51,539 nt of DNA from DASPWW01 sp963756745 (lineage in GTDB: Bacteria > Actinomycetota > Thermoleophilia > Solirubrobacterales > 70-9). Below are positions 24,162 through 31,181 of the stretch, piece by piece. The notes under the pieces were generated by a model. The model was not told the DNA's origin, did no database searches, and saw only the letters and a program-made list of their open reading frames with translations. The DNA is taken from the NCBI GenBank assembly GCA_963756745.1, contig CAVWOU010000008.1, forward strand, positions 1 to 51,539, written 5' to 3'. A program made the position numbers and the translations under genes. Numbering within the stretch: the stretch's first letter is position 1; each line of letters opens with the position of its first letter.

Positions 24162-25318
24162 CGCTCAGAACTCGCGCTTTCCTCGCGACGGCCGTCGGCC
24201 TGGCAGCGGTTTCGACCCCCCACGGCGCCGAGTCCGCACCGGAAGCGGCCTCCGAGACAACGTCGGCACCCCGCGTGCTGGTCAGCACCACCGGCAACCA
24301 GTCCGAGCGGGTCAGGACGATCCCGATCGCGCGCAAACCGGGACGCGAAAAGCGTGTGGTGATGTCGATGAAGCCGCACGAGGTCCCCGACTTCGTGCCG
24401 GGCGATCGCATGAAGGTGACGGCCGAGGTCCAGTTCACGGTCAACTGCCTGAACAACGGATTCCCGCGCTGTGTCGGCCCCGCGTATCACTACAACCCCG
24501 TGATCCGCACCAACCTGGTGCTGGCGCGTGGAAAGGAGACCACCGGTGGCCGGCAGGCTGTAGAGATCTCCCCCACCAAGAGGGACGTGTGCCGCCAGCG
24601 GCTCCCGCTCCGCGAGCACCACTGCGTGATCACCTTCACCAAGGCCGGGTTCAGGCGCGAGCAGGGGCATCCGCCCCCCTGCGCGCTCGACTCCTGCCGT
24701 ATCAACCTGGTCGCCGACGCGCACAATCCCCGGGCCGGCGGGGGCGACCTGCTGATGGTGGGCGGACAGCAACCCGACGGGAGCATCCCGCAGGATCGTG
24801 GCAGGGTCAACGCGATCCGGTTCCACCCTGGCGATCAGCCCAAGATTGCGCCCGTGAAGTCGAAGGCCGCGGTCCGTAGGCACGTGGATCCCGACTACGA
24901 CAAGCACGTCGTGTACTCGAAGAAGCTCAGCGGTTTGAGGGCGGGCGAGCAGCTCGAGGTGACGGGCCGGATAAGAGAGACGATCTCCGGCCTTCCCTAC
25001 AACACCCGAACCAGCGCGCACCTCGTCCTGACTGCGCGGCGTCACGCTACGAGGTCGAATAGGACAGTGAAGCGGGTGGCGACGCTCGGTGGCGAGATCG
25101 ACGAGCTGAATGGGTTCAACTGCACGAAGAACCGCTCCAGCTGCGTGCTCAGGAAGGTCGGTGTGCTGGGGATCGCGGCCGACTCGACGCAGCCGCTGTT
25201 CGTGAACCTTGTGACGATCATCGGCCCGAAGCGGACCAGCGCCAGACCAGGCGACCGGGCGAGAATCGCCGGCGGTCAGGTCAAGGTGGTCCGGTATCCC
25301 CCCAGGCTCAAGGGTTAG
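24158..25318 (+). CDS. Uncharacterised secreted family, copy 3
   Basis: The intact reference member (386 residues). TTG at 24158 overlaps the previous stop as TTGA, so it is coupled to copy 2. Signal peptide TLRTRAFLATAVGLAAVST, then domain A: VSTTGNQSERVRTIPIARKP, KRVVMSMKP, PGDRMKVTAEVQFTVNC, RCVGPAYHYNP, REHHCVITF, PPCALDSCRINLVADAHNP and LLMVGGQQPDGSI. Domain B: HVVYSKKLSGLRAGEQLEVT, HLVLTARR, LNGFNCTKNRSSCVLRKVGV, LFVNLVTIIG, VKVVRYPPRLKG. Six cysteines in A and two in B could form four disulfides. I know no characterised homologue. Confidence 0.75.
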   Translation: MTLRTRAFLATAVGLAAVSTPHGAESAPEAASETTSAPRVLVSTTGNQSERVRTIPIARKPGREKRVVMSMKPHEVPDFVPGDRMKVTAEVQFTVNCLNNGFPRCVGPAYHYNPVIRTNLVLARGKETTGGRQAVEISPTKRDVCRQRLPLREHHCVITFTKAGFRREQGHPPPCALDSCRINLVADAHNPRAGGGDLLMVGGQQPDGSIPQDRGRVNAIRFHPGDQPKIAPVKSKAAVRRHVDPDYDKHVVYSKKLSGLRAGEQLEVTGRIRETISGLPYNTRTSAHLVLTARRHATRSNRTVKRVATLGGEIDELNGFNCTKNRSSCVLRKVGVLGIAADSTQPLFVNLVTIIGPKRTSARPGDRARIAGGQVKVVRYPPRLKG

Positions 25319-25359
25319 CTCAGGCCTCACGGCACCCTCCCGACCGACCTGCCGCGGCG

Positions 25360-25381
25360 TAGAATGCGAACATGTGTTCGC
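25360..25381 (+). promoter_or_regulatory. -10 box and LexA (SOS) operator of dinB
   Basis: GCGAACATGTGTTCGC (25366-25381) is a perfect palindrome fitting the actinobacterial/Bacillus-type SOS box CGAACN4GTTCG. TAGAAT (25360-25365) directly upstream is a good -10. LexA bound here would cover the transcription start. The first possible GTG (25374) lies inside the operator. Confidence 0.8.
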
Positions 25382-26570
25382 GTCGGACAGCGCCGTGATC
25401 CTGCACGCCGACGTCGACGCGTTCTTTGCCTCGGTCGAGCAGCGAGACGATCCGCGGTTGCGCGGCCGCCCCACGATCGTCGGGGGCGGGGTCGTGATGG
25501 CGGCGAGCTACGAGGCCAGGGCCTACGGGGTGCGGGGAGCAATGGGCGGCGCCAAAGCACGACGCCTGTGCCCGCACGCAGTCGTGGTCGAGCCCCGATT
25601 CTCGGCCTACGTCGAGGCGAGCAAGGCGGTGTTCGACGTCTTCCGCCGAACCGCGCCGGACGTCGAGGGACTGTCGATGGAGGAGGCGTTCCTCGACGTC
25701 CGGGGGATGCAGCGGATCTCGGGTTCTCCATTCGAGATCGCCGTGCGGCTGCGGCGCGAGGTGTTGCAGCAGGTCGGTTTGCGCGTCACCGTCGGCGTTG
25801 CCTCCACCAAGGCGATCGCGAAGATGGCGAGTGCCGCCGCGAAGCCGGACGGTCTGCTGGTGGTGCCGGCCGGCCGCGAGCTGGAATTCCTGCGCCCGCT
25901 CCGCGTGGAGAGGCTATGGGGAGTGGGCCCGGCCACGGCCCGCAGGCTGCACGACCGCGGAATTGTGACCGTGGGCCAGCTTTCCGCGCTGCCCGAGGCG
26001 ACCCTGATCTCGTTCCTGGGGCGGGCCTCGGGGCGGCATCTCCATCACCTCGCGCACAACCGTGATCCCCGGCGAGTACGCGTGGGTCGCCGGCGTCGCT
26101 CGATCGGGTCTCAGTCCGCGCTCGGCCGCGCGACCAGCTCGCACGACGCGCTGGACCTCGTGGTCGTCGCGCTGGTCGACCGCGTCACCCGGCGAATGCG
26201 GGCGTCGGGGCGGGTGGGCCGCACCGTGACGCTCCGGCTGCGCTTCGCCGATTTCTCCCGCGCTACGCGCTCACTCACCCTTCCCCGGGCAACCGCCGCG
26301 ACCCCGACTGTCCTGGACGCGGCGAGGAGGCTGTTGGCGACCGCGATGCCAATGATCGACCGTCGGGGGCTGACGCTCGTCGGTATCACGGTCGCCAACC
26401 TCGACGACCGGGGCGCCGGCGTGCAGCTCGCCCTGCCGCTCGACGGGCGCTGGACAGCCGAGCTCGACGCCGCGATCGATGAGCTCCGCGAGCGTTACGG
26501 ATCCGATGCGGTGACCCGAGCCGCGCTCCTGGGCCGCGGACGGCGCCTTTCGACATCGCTGCTCGAATAG
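25374..26570 (+). CDS. dinB: DNA polymerase IV (Y-family, DinB)
   Basis: A translesion polymerase of up to 398 residues. Palm motif HADVDAFFASVEQ is at residues 11-23 and the second catalytic motif is GLSMEEAFLDV (about 100-110). Y-family enzymes usually have S-x-D-E there, so the first acidic residue is Glu instead of Asp. Then come VGVASTKAIAKMAS (about 141-154), the LWGVGPATARRL helix-hairpin-helix (about 181-192) and a little-finger domain to the end. The start is GTG 25374, nearly leaderless given the -10 at 25360, or GTG 25395 just before the conserved domain. The SOS box indicates DNA-damage induction through LexA. Confidence 0.9.
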   Translation: MFASDSAVILHADVDAFFASVEQRDDPRLRGRPTIVGGGVVMAASYEARAYGVRGAMGGAKARRLCPHAVVVEPRFSAYVEASKAVFDVFRRTAPDVEGLSMEEAFLDVRGMQRISGSPFEIAVRLRREVLQQVGLRVTVGVASTKAIAKMASAAAKPDGLLVVPAGRELEFLRPLRVERLWGVGPATARRLHDRGIVTVGQLSALPEATLISFLGRASGRHLHHLAHNRDPRRVRVGRRRRSIGSQSALGRATSSHDALDLVVVALVDRVTRRMRASGRVGRTVTLRLRFADFSRATRSLTLPRATAATPTVLDAARRLLATAMPMIDRRGLTLVGITVANLDDRGAGVQLALPLDGRWTAELDAAIDELRERYGSDAVTRAALLGRGRRLSTSLLE

Positions 26571-26609
26571 CTGTTTATCCCCCGAGCGCCTCGGGTAAGG
26601 CGCACGAGC

Positions 26610-26774
26610 ATGCGGAACCTGATCTGGCTCGCGTACCTGGTGATCGGGATCGTCGTCGCCGCCGATCGCAACTATCTCGAGCACCTCGGCAACGTCGACG
26701 ACGTCGCGTCGGCGATATTTGCGGTGCTGCTGTGGCCGCTGCTCCTCCTCGGGATCGACATCACCCTGAGGTAG
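26610..26774 (+). CDS. Small two-helix membrane protein
   Basis: A 54-residue protein: MRNLIWLAYLVIGIVVAAD, a short polar loop (RNYLEHLGNVDDVA), then AIFAVLLWPLLLLGIDITLR. Two transmembrane helices are expected. I recall similar small proteins in related genomes, function unknown. It lies 39 bp after dinB and before a strong hairpin terminator. Confidence 0.65.
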   Translation: MRNLIWLAYLVIGIVVAADRNYLEHLGNVDDVASAIFAVLLWPLLLLGIDITLR

Positions 26775-26783
26775 CGCAGACGT

Positions 26784-26818
26784 GAGAGGCCGCCCCGCGC
26801 CGGGCGGGACGGCCTCTC
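26784..26818. terminator. Bidirectional terminator hairpin
   Basis: GAGAGGCCG and CGGCCTCTC form a perfect nine-base-pair outer stem, followed by a GC-rich inner stem. It lies between the convergent ends of the small membrane gene and the minus-strand repeat protein and could serve both. Confidence 0.7.
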
Positions 26819-26843
26819 GACGATCGATCAGGCGTCGAGCCGC

Positions 26844-27461
26844 CTAGTGACCGTTGCGAGTCCGGGTTCCGGTATTGGTGTCCTTCGTACCGGTGTTGCT
26901 CGGCCCGGTTCCGCGGGTCGTGCCCGTGGCGGTGCCTCCGTTGCCGTTGCCCGTCCGGGTGCCCGTGGCGGTGTCGTTGGTGGCGGAATTGCTCGGCCCG
27001 GTTCCGCGGGTCGTGCCCGTGGCGGTGCCTCCGTTGCCGTTGCCCGTCCGGGTGCCCGTGGCGGTGTCGTTGGTGGCGGAATTGCTCGTCCCGGTCCCTT
27101 GGGTGGTGCCGGTCGCGGTCCCGCTGCCGGGGCCGCTGTTGTCGTCGTCGCCACCGCCCGGACCGCTGTTTCCGTCGCCGTCACCATCGTCGTCGTCTCC
27201 GCCGCCGGGGCCGGAATTCGACCCGCTGTTCGAGGAGGCGACCGCCGTGGGAACGTCGCCACTCCCGGCGCCGGACGCCCAGAACAGCGGCACGGCGACG
27301 AGCAGGATCAGCGCCAGCAGGATTGCGACCGCGCGCCGCGCAGCCGACGGGCGCTGATCGTCGAGCTCGACGCCCTGCGTGGACAGTTGCAGGAACGCCA
27401 GGGGAGCCGATCCGACATCTCTCGGACGTCTCGCCCCGCCTGCCCCTTTGCTCCGTGACAT
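26844..27461 (-). CDS. Membrane-anchored Gly/Thr/Asn repeat protein
   Basis: A 205-residue protein with an N-terminal cytoplasmic part (about 1-62), one transmembrane helix (AVAILLALILLVAVPLFWAS, about 63-82) and an outside region of low complexity. The outside part starts with SNSGSNSGPGGGDDDDGDGD-type acidic repeats. It continues with 31-residue repeats (TATGTRTGNGNGGTATGTTR plus GTGPSNSATND), encoded by perfect 93-bp DNA repeats. The ATG at 27461 has AAAGGAGG upstream. The NSGPGSG/DDDN phrases also occur in the tail of the neighbouring sigma factor, 112 bp upstream on the same strand, suggesting shared function or location. No known domain. Confidence 0.7.
   Translation of the reverse strand: MSRSKGAGGARRPRDVGSAPLAFLQLSTQGVELDDQRPSAARRAVAILLALILLVAVPLFWASGAGSGDVPTAVASSNSGSNSGPGGGDDDDGDGDGNSGPGGGDDDNSGPGSGTATGTTQGTGTSNSATNDTATGTRTGNGNGGTATGTTRGTGPSNSATNDTATGTRTGNGNGGTATGTTRGTGPSNTGTKDTNTGTRTRNGH
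26898..27090. repeat. 93-bp tandem DNA repeat
   Basis: Copies begin at 26898, 26991 and, partly, 27084. The first two are essentially identical over 93 bp. The unit keeps frame (31 codons) inside the repeat protein gene, so copy number can change without frameshift. Confidence 0.8.
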
Positions 27462-27573
27462 GGGTCCTCCTTTGTGCGTTTTCGCACTGCTTTTCGGAGC
27501 CACGCGACTCCTATCCATGTAGAGCGATTCCGCGCGCGAAGATCACGCTCCGCCCCGGCTTGGCCTCGAGGCG

Positions 27574-28917
27574 TCAGTCGTCGAGGTCGCCCGAGCCGCT
27601 CCCGGAGGAGCCGGATCCGCTCGAGACGGAGCCGCTCGACCCGGAGCCGCTCGACCCGGAGCCGCTCGAGTCGAGCGACAGCGCGTCTTCCGACGCGACG
27701 GATCCGCCGCCCGAGACGCCGGACCCGCTGCCCGACGACCCCGAGCCGCTCCCCGACGACTCCGAGCCGCTCCCCGACGACTCCGAGCCGCTCCCCGACG
27801 ACTCCGAGCCGCTCCCCGAAGACCCCGAGCCGCTCAAGCCCGATCCGCTCGACCCGCTCCCGCTCGAGTCCCCGTCGATCTCCGTGGCACCGTCCAACTG
27901 ATCGCCGTCGCCGTGGTCGTCACTGCCGCTCGACCCCGGGCCGGAATTGTCGTCCGAGCGTCCAGAGCCGGGTCCCGAGGACCCGCGATCGTCGCCATCC
28001 GGACCCCGGTTCGGGCCGGAGCGCTCAGAGCCCTCCCCGCCGCGTCCTTCATCGGACGCGGCAAACGTCCGCCCGGAGCTGTCGTCGCGGGCTGCCGTCC
28101 CGGTGCCCGCCTTGGAGCCTCCTCCGGACTCGCGCGCCTCGGCGGTGCTGCCCGAGCCGTCGCGGTTTACCTTCTCCTCGAGCGCGACGCCGCCGGCGAA
28201 ACCTCCCGTGACCAGCGCGGCTACGGCCACCTTGGCGGCGATCGCGCCGCCGGCGCCACCCGCCGCCACCTCACCGATCGGCGGGGCGCTCCCGCCGGCG
28301 GCAAGCATCCGGAGCACGAGTGCCGGCGGGACAAGCGCCGATGCCCCGGAGCGAACGCTGTCGCGCGCCCGGTGGATCAGCTGTCGCACCGCGCCGCCGC
28401 TCAGTCCCAGCTCGCGCGCGATCTCGGCGTGGCTGCGACCCTCCAGCTCCCGGAGCACGAGTGCCCGGCGTTGCCGCGCGGGCAGCGCCGAGATCGCGCC
28501 GACGGTGCGTCCGAGACGCTCCCGCCGCTCCCGGACCTGCTCCGGTCCGGCCACTCCGTCGACGCGCTCCTCGTCGATCTCGATCGAGGGCTCGTCACCG
28601 TCCTTGCGGGCAACCTTCAGCGCCGAGTTGATCGCGATCCGATGCACCCACGGCTCGAAGCGCTCCGGCGCCCCGTTTCGGCGCAACGCCTGATGGGCGT
28701 CGAGCAGAGCCTGCTGGACTGCATCCTCCGCCCGGTCGTCCGGGAGGATGCGGCGGGCCGCCCGCACCAGCGACCGGCGATGACGACGCACCAGCGCCTC
28801 GAACGCATCGTCGCTCCCCTTCGCGGCCAGCTGAGCCAGCCGCTCGTCGCTCTGCAGACGAAGCAGTGATATCCCGCCGAGTCTTGCCGCCGAGGCAGCG
28901 ATAGGTTCCACGCCCAC
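27574..28917 (-). CDS. ECF sigma factor with TM segment and Ser/Gly tail
   Basis: A 447-residue protein. Residues 20-190 form an ECF sigma factor: region 2 (DAFEALVRRHRRSLVRAARR to WVHRIAINSALKVARK) and region 4 (LPARQRRALVLRELEGRSHA, EIARELGLSGGAVRQLIHRA). After about residue 215 comes a hydrophobic segment (AIAAKVAVAALVTGGFAGGV) that should span the membrane. About 200 residues of Asp/Ser/Gly low complexity follow, dominated by ESSGSGS heptads near 350-400. If inserted, the sigma domains face the cytoplasm and the tail faces outward. Release by proteolysis would be one way to activate it. The kinase gene lies 53 bp upstream on the same strand. Confidence 0.8.
   Translation of the reverse strand: MGVEPIAASAARLGGISLLRLQSDERLAQLAAKGSDDAFEALVRRHRRSLVRAARRILPDDRAEDAVQQALLDAHQALRRNGAPERFEPWVHRIAINSALKVARKDGDEPSIEIDEERVDGVAGPEQVRERRERLGRTVGAISALPARQRRALVLRELEGRSHAEIARELGLSGGAVRQLIHRARDSVRSGASALVPPALVLRMLAAGGSAPPIGEVAAGGAGGAIAAKVAVAALVTGGFAGGVALEEKVNRDGSGSTAEARESGGGSKAGTGTAARDDSSGRTFAASDEGRGGEGSERSGPNRGPDGDDRGSSGPGSGRSDDNSGPGSSGSDDHGDGDQLDGATEIDGDSSGSGSSGSGLSGSGSSGSGSESSGSGSESSGSGSESSGSGSGSSGSGSGVSGGGSVASEDALSLDSSGSGSSGSGSSGSVSSGSGSSGSGSGDLDD
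27737..27841. repeat. 21-bp tandem repeat in the sigma factor tail
   Basis: Five units of 21 bp starting at 27737, 27758, 27779, 27800 and 27821, the inner ones identical (GACTCCGAGCCGCTCCCCGAC). They encode the Ser/Gly/Glu heptads. Being a multiple of three, the array can vary in length without breaking the frame. Confidence 0.8.
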
Positions 28918-28970
28918 TCACATGATTCCATGCGGCGACCGTGGGCAAACCGATTCGGTTGCGTCCACGC

Positions 28971-29864
28971 CTAGCCGAAGCGTGCCGCGCGTCGGCTGAG
29001 CGCCAGCTTTCGAGGCAGCTCGGCGACGAGCGGCTCGAGCCGCCCGGCGAGCTCTCCGGGCGTGGGGCGCTCGGCGGGGTCCTTGTCCAGGGTCGAGATC
29101 ATCAGCTCGCGGAGCTGGGCGGGCACCGTGTCGCCCAATGGACGCGGCGGGTCGACGAGCTGGGGGAACCGAACCTCGGGATCGTCGCTGTCGCGGGCCG
29201 CCTTCTCACGCGGGAAGGGGACCTCGCCGCTCACCGCGTGGTGCAGCGTGGCGCCGAGCCCCCACACGTCCGAGGGCGTCCCGATCCGTCCGTGCGAATC
29301 CGCCTCGCACTGCTCGGGCGGCATGTACGCGTCCGTGCCGATCGGACCAGAGGTGGTCGCCGCGCGTTCCAGGGAACGGGCGATGCTGAGGTCGATCAGC
29401 CGTGGCGGCACGCCCATGATGATGTTGTCCGGCTTCACGTCGAGATGGACCGTTTCCTCGTGCGACATGTACTCGAGCGCGCCGGCGACGTGGAGCGCCA
29501 GCGGGAGAAGCTGCTGGAGGCCGAGCGCGCCGCCCCGGCGAATCAGCCGCCGCAGAGAAGGACCCTCGAGATGCTCGATGACGAGATGCGGCGTCGGCCC
29601 GTCGAGCACCGCGTCGAAGCCGCGGACGATCACGGGGTGCGCCAAAGCGTCGAGGATCTCGGCCTCCTCGCTCAACTCGCGTAGCGCGTGCGAGTCGTCG
29701 ACCTGGTCAGGGCGCAGCAGCTTCGCGACGACGAGCGAGAAGAGGTGCTCGTCCCACGCGAGGTAGACCTCGTAGCGGTTTCCACCCCCAAGGCGCTTGA
29801 GCGCGCTCCGCCCATCGGCGATCGCGTCGCCCGGCTCGAGCTCCCATCTCACGCGTTCGCTCAT
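28971..29864 (-). CDS. Ser/Thr protein kinase (soluble)
   Basis: A 297-residue kinase domain with no transmembrane or sensor region. It has a glycine-rich loop (RLGGGNRYEVYLAWDE, about 24-39), catalytic Lys in LVVAKLL (about 48), HLDVKPDNII (about 138-147, HxDxKxxN), a metal-binding Asp in LIDLSIAR where the usual DFG is DLS, GTDAYMPPEQ (activation segment end) and SDVWGLGATLHH. All key residues for activity are present. It is the first gene of a minus-strand set with the tethered sigma factor and the repeat protein. Phosphorylation of the sigma factor is a reasonable inference. Confidence 0.85.
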   Translation of the reverse strand: MSERVRWELEPGDAIADGRSALKRLGGGNRYEVYLAWDEHLFSLVVAKLLRPDQVDDSHALRELSEEAEILDALAHPVIVRGFDAVLDGPTPHLVIEHLEGPSLRRLIRRGGALGLQQLLPLALHVAGALEYMSHEETVHLDVKPDNIIMGVPPRLIDLSIARSLERAATTSGPIGTDAYMPPEQCEADSHGRIGTPSDVWGLGATLHHAVSGEVPFPREKAARDSDDPEVRFPQLVDPPRPLGDTVPAQLRELMISTLDKDPAERPTPGELAGRLEPLVAELPRKLALSRRAARFG

Positions 29865-29947
29865 AAGTGTTCGCCCCCGCCAGCCGGATCATCATAGGCT
29901 GCGCCCGGTATGCACAGCCATCGAGATCGCGCCGAGGCGACGCGCGG

Positions 29948-30982
29948 ATGAGAGCCGTCACCTTCCACGCGCCGGGCGACGTCAGGGTCGAGGAGCGAGC
30001 AGATCCCGCTCCCGAGGCCGACGATGACGCGGTGGTGCGCGTCGAGGCAACCGGGATCTGCGGCTCGGACCTCCACATCTACCACGGCCGCGTGCAGATC
30101 GAGCCGGGATTCGTGATCGGCCACGAGTACGTCGGCACCGTCGCCGCGGCCGGCGACGGAGTGACCGAGGTGGGGGTCGGCGACCGCGTGCTGGGGACCT
30201 ACTGCACGGCATGTGGCGGGTGCTTCTTCTGCCGCCGCGGCGAGTACCACAAGTGCGACGACGGGCGCGTGTTCGGCCACGGCGCGACGCTCGGCTCGCT
30301 CCAAGGGGCGCAGGCCGAGCTCGTTCTCGTCCCACACGCCAACCTCACGCTTCGCCGCGTGCCCGAGGGAGTCTCCGACGATGCGGCGCTGTTCGCGGGC
30401 GACGTCGCCGGGACCGCGTACCACGCGATCGCCGACGGCGGGTTCGAGCCCGGCGCGAGCGTCGCGGTGCTCGGGCTCGGCCCCGTTGGGCTGTGCTCGG
30501 TCCAGGTCGCGCGCGCCGCCGGCTCCTCGCTGGTCGTAGCGGTCGACACGGTCGAGGAGCGACTGCGGGTGGCCGAGACGCTGGGAGCCACCCCCGTCCA
30601 CCTGACCGAGGGGGATCCCCGCGCCGCCGTGAAGGAGCTGACCGGGGGCCGCGGCGTGGACCGGTCGGTCGATGCGGTCGGCCATCCGGACGCCCTCGAT
30701 CTCGCGTGCCGGCTCGCGCGCAAGGCCGGGACGGTGTCGGTGACCGGTGTCTACGCGGAGCGCGTCGAGGTCCACATGGGATTGGTGTGGATCAAGGCGC
30801 TCACCCTCCGGACGGGACACGCCAACGTGATCGGCCACCTGGACCGCGTGCTCGCAATGATCGCCTCCGGAGCCCTCGATCCCACCCGCCTCGTCACGCA
30901 CCACATGACTCTCGACGAGGCGCCGGAGGCATACGCGGTCTATGACCGCCGCGAGGCGCTGAAGATCGTGCTCGCGCCGTGA
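29948..30982 (+). CDS. Zinc-dependent alcohol dehydrogenase (MDR family)
   Basis: A 344-residue medium-chain dehydrogenase. Catalytic zinc residues lie in CGSDLHIYHG (about 37-46) and GHEYVG (about 58-63). The structural zinc lobe is CGGCFFCRRGEYHKC (about 89-103). The cofactor site is VLGLGPVGLCSVQVARAAG (about 171-189), followed by an acidic residue (VAVDTVEERL) that favours NAD(H). It oxidises an alcohol or polyol, substrate unknown; the HMGLVWIKALTLRTGHANV stretch is typical of the glutathione-independent formaldehyde/threonine-like group. Start ATG 29948 was chosen by family N-terminus; the longer frame is unlikely. It is divergent from the kinase gene. Confidence 0.85.
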   Translation: MRAVTFHAPGDVRVEERADPAPEADDDAVVRVEATGICGSDLHIYHGRVQIEPGFVIGHEYVGTVAAAGDGVTEVGVGDRVLGTYCTACGGCFFCRRGEYHKCDDGRVFGHGATLGSLQGAQAELVLVPHANLTLRRVPEGVSDDAALFAGDVAGTAYHAIADGGFEPGASVAVLGLGPVGLCSVQVARAAGSSLVVAVDTVEERLRVAETLGATPVHLTEGDPRAAVKELTGGRGVDRSVDAVGHPDALDLACRLARKAGTVSVTGVYAERVEVHMGLVWIKALTLRTGHANVIGHLDRVLAMIASGALDPTRLVTHHMTLDEAPEAYAVYDRREALKIVLAP

Positions 30983-31018
30983 GCCCGGCGACCGGATCGG
31001 CTAGCACCCCACGGGCTC
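30981..31018 (+). terminator. Hairpin after the alcohol dehydrogenase
   Basis: GAGCCCG (30981-30987) pairs perfectly with CGGGCTC (31012-31018) across a 24-base loop, starting at the stop codon. The long loop and absent T-run make it a weak terminator candidate. Confidence 0.3.
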
Positions 31019-31181
31019 CAGCCACGCGGCAGGCAGCGCCCCCTACCACCCGTACAAGCGCAGCGCGGGAAGTCTCGACACACGGATAAAGACTTCGCTA
31101 TCGCCGGCCCCTACCGTGCGCGGGTCAATGCGAAAACCGCGACCGGCGGCCCGCGTGGTCGGCGGACAAGGAGGGAAGCAG

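Noticed and set aside
23996..25474. A 492-codon minus-strand open frame
   Set aside because: It lies opposite the secreted family copy 3, whose domains align with two paralogues; the minus frame matches nothing and lacks a ribosome site.
26898..27841. CRISPR-like array
   Set aside because: The repeats are contiguous coding repeats of 93 and 21 bp without unique spacers, and no cas gene is present.
27574..27900. Plus-strand Pro/Glu/Asp-rich open frames (PDPLPDDPEPLPDD type)
   Set aside because: They are the complement of the Ser/Gly tail of the sigma factor; the sigma domains fix the true strand.
31069..31096. GAAGTCT/AGACTTC hairpin upstream of amt as a riboswitch
   Set aside because: A single seven-base stem with a 14-base loop is too little structure to claim a riboswitch; no known class fits.
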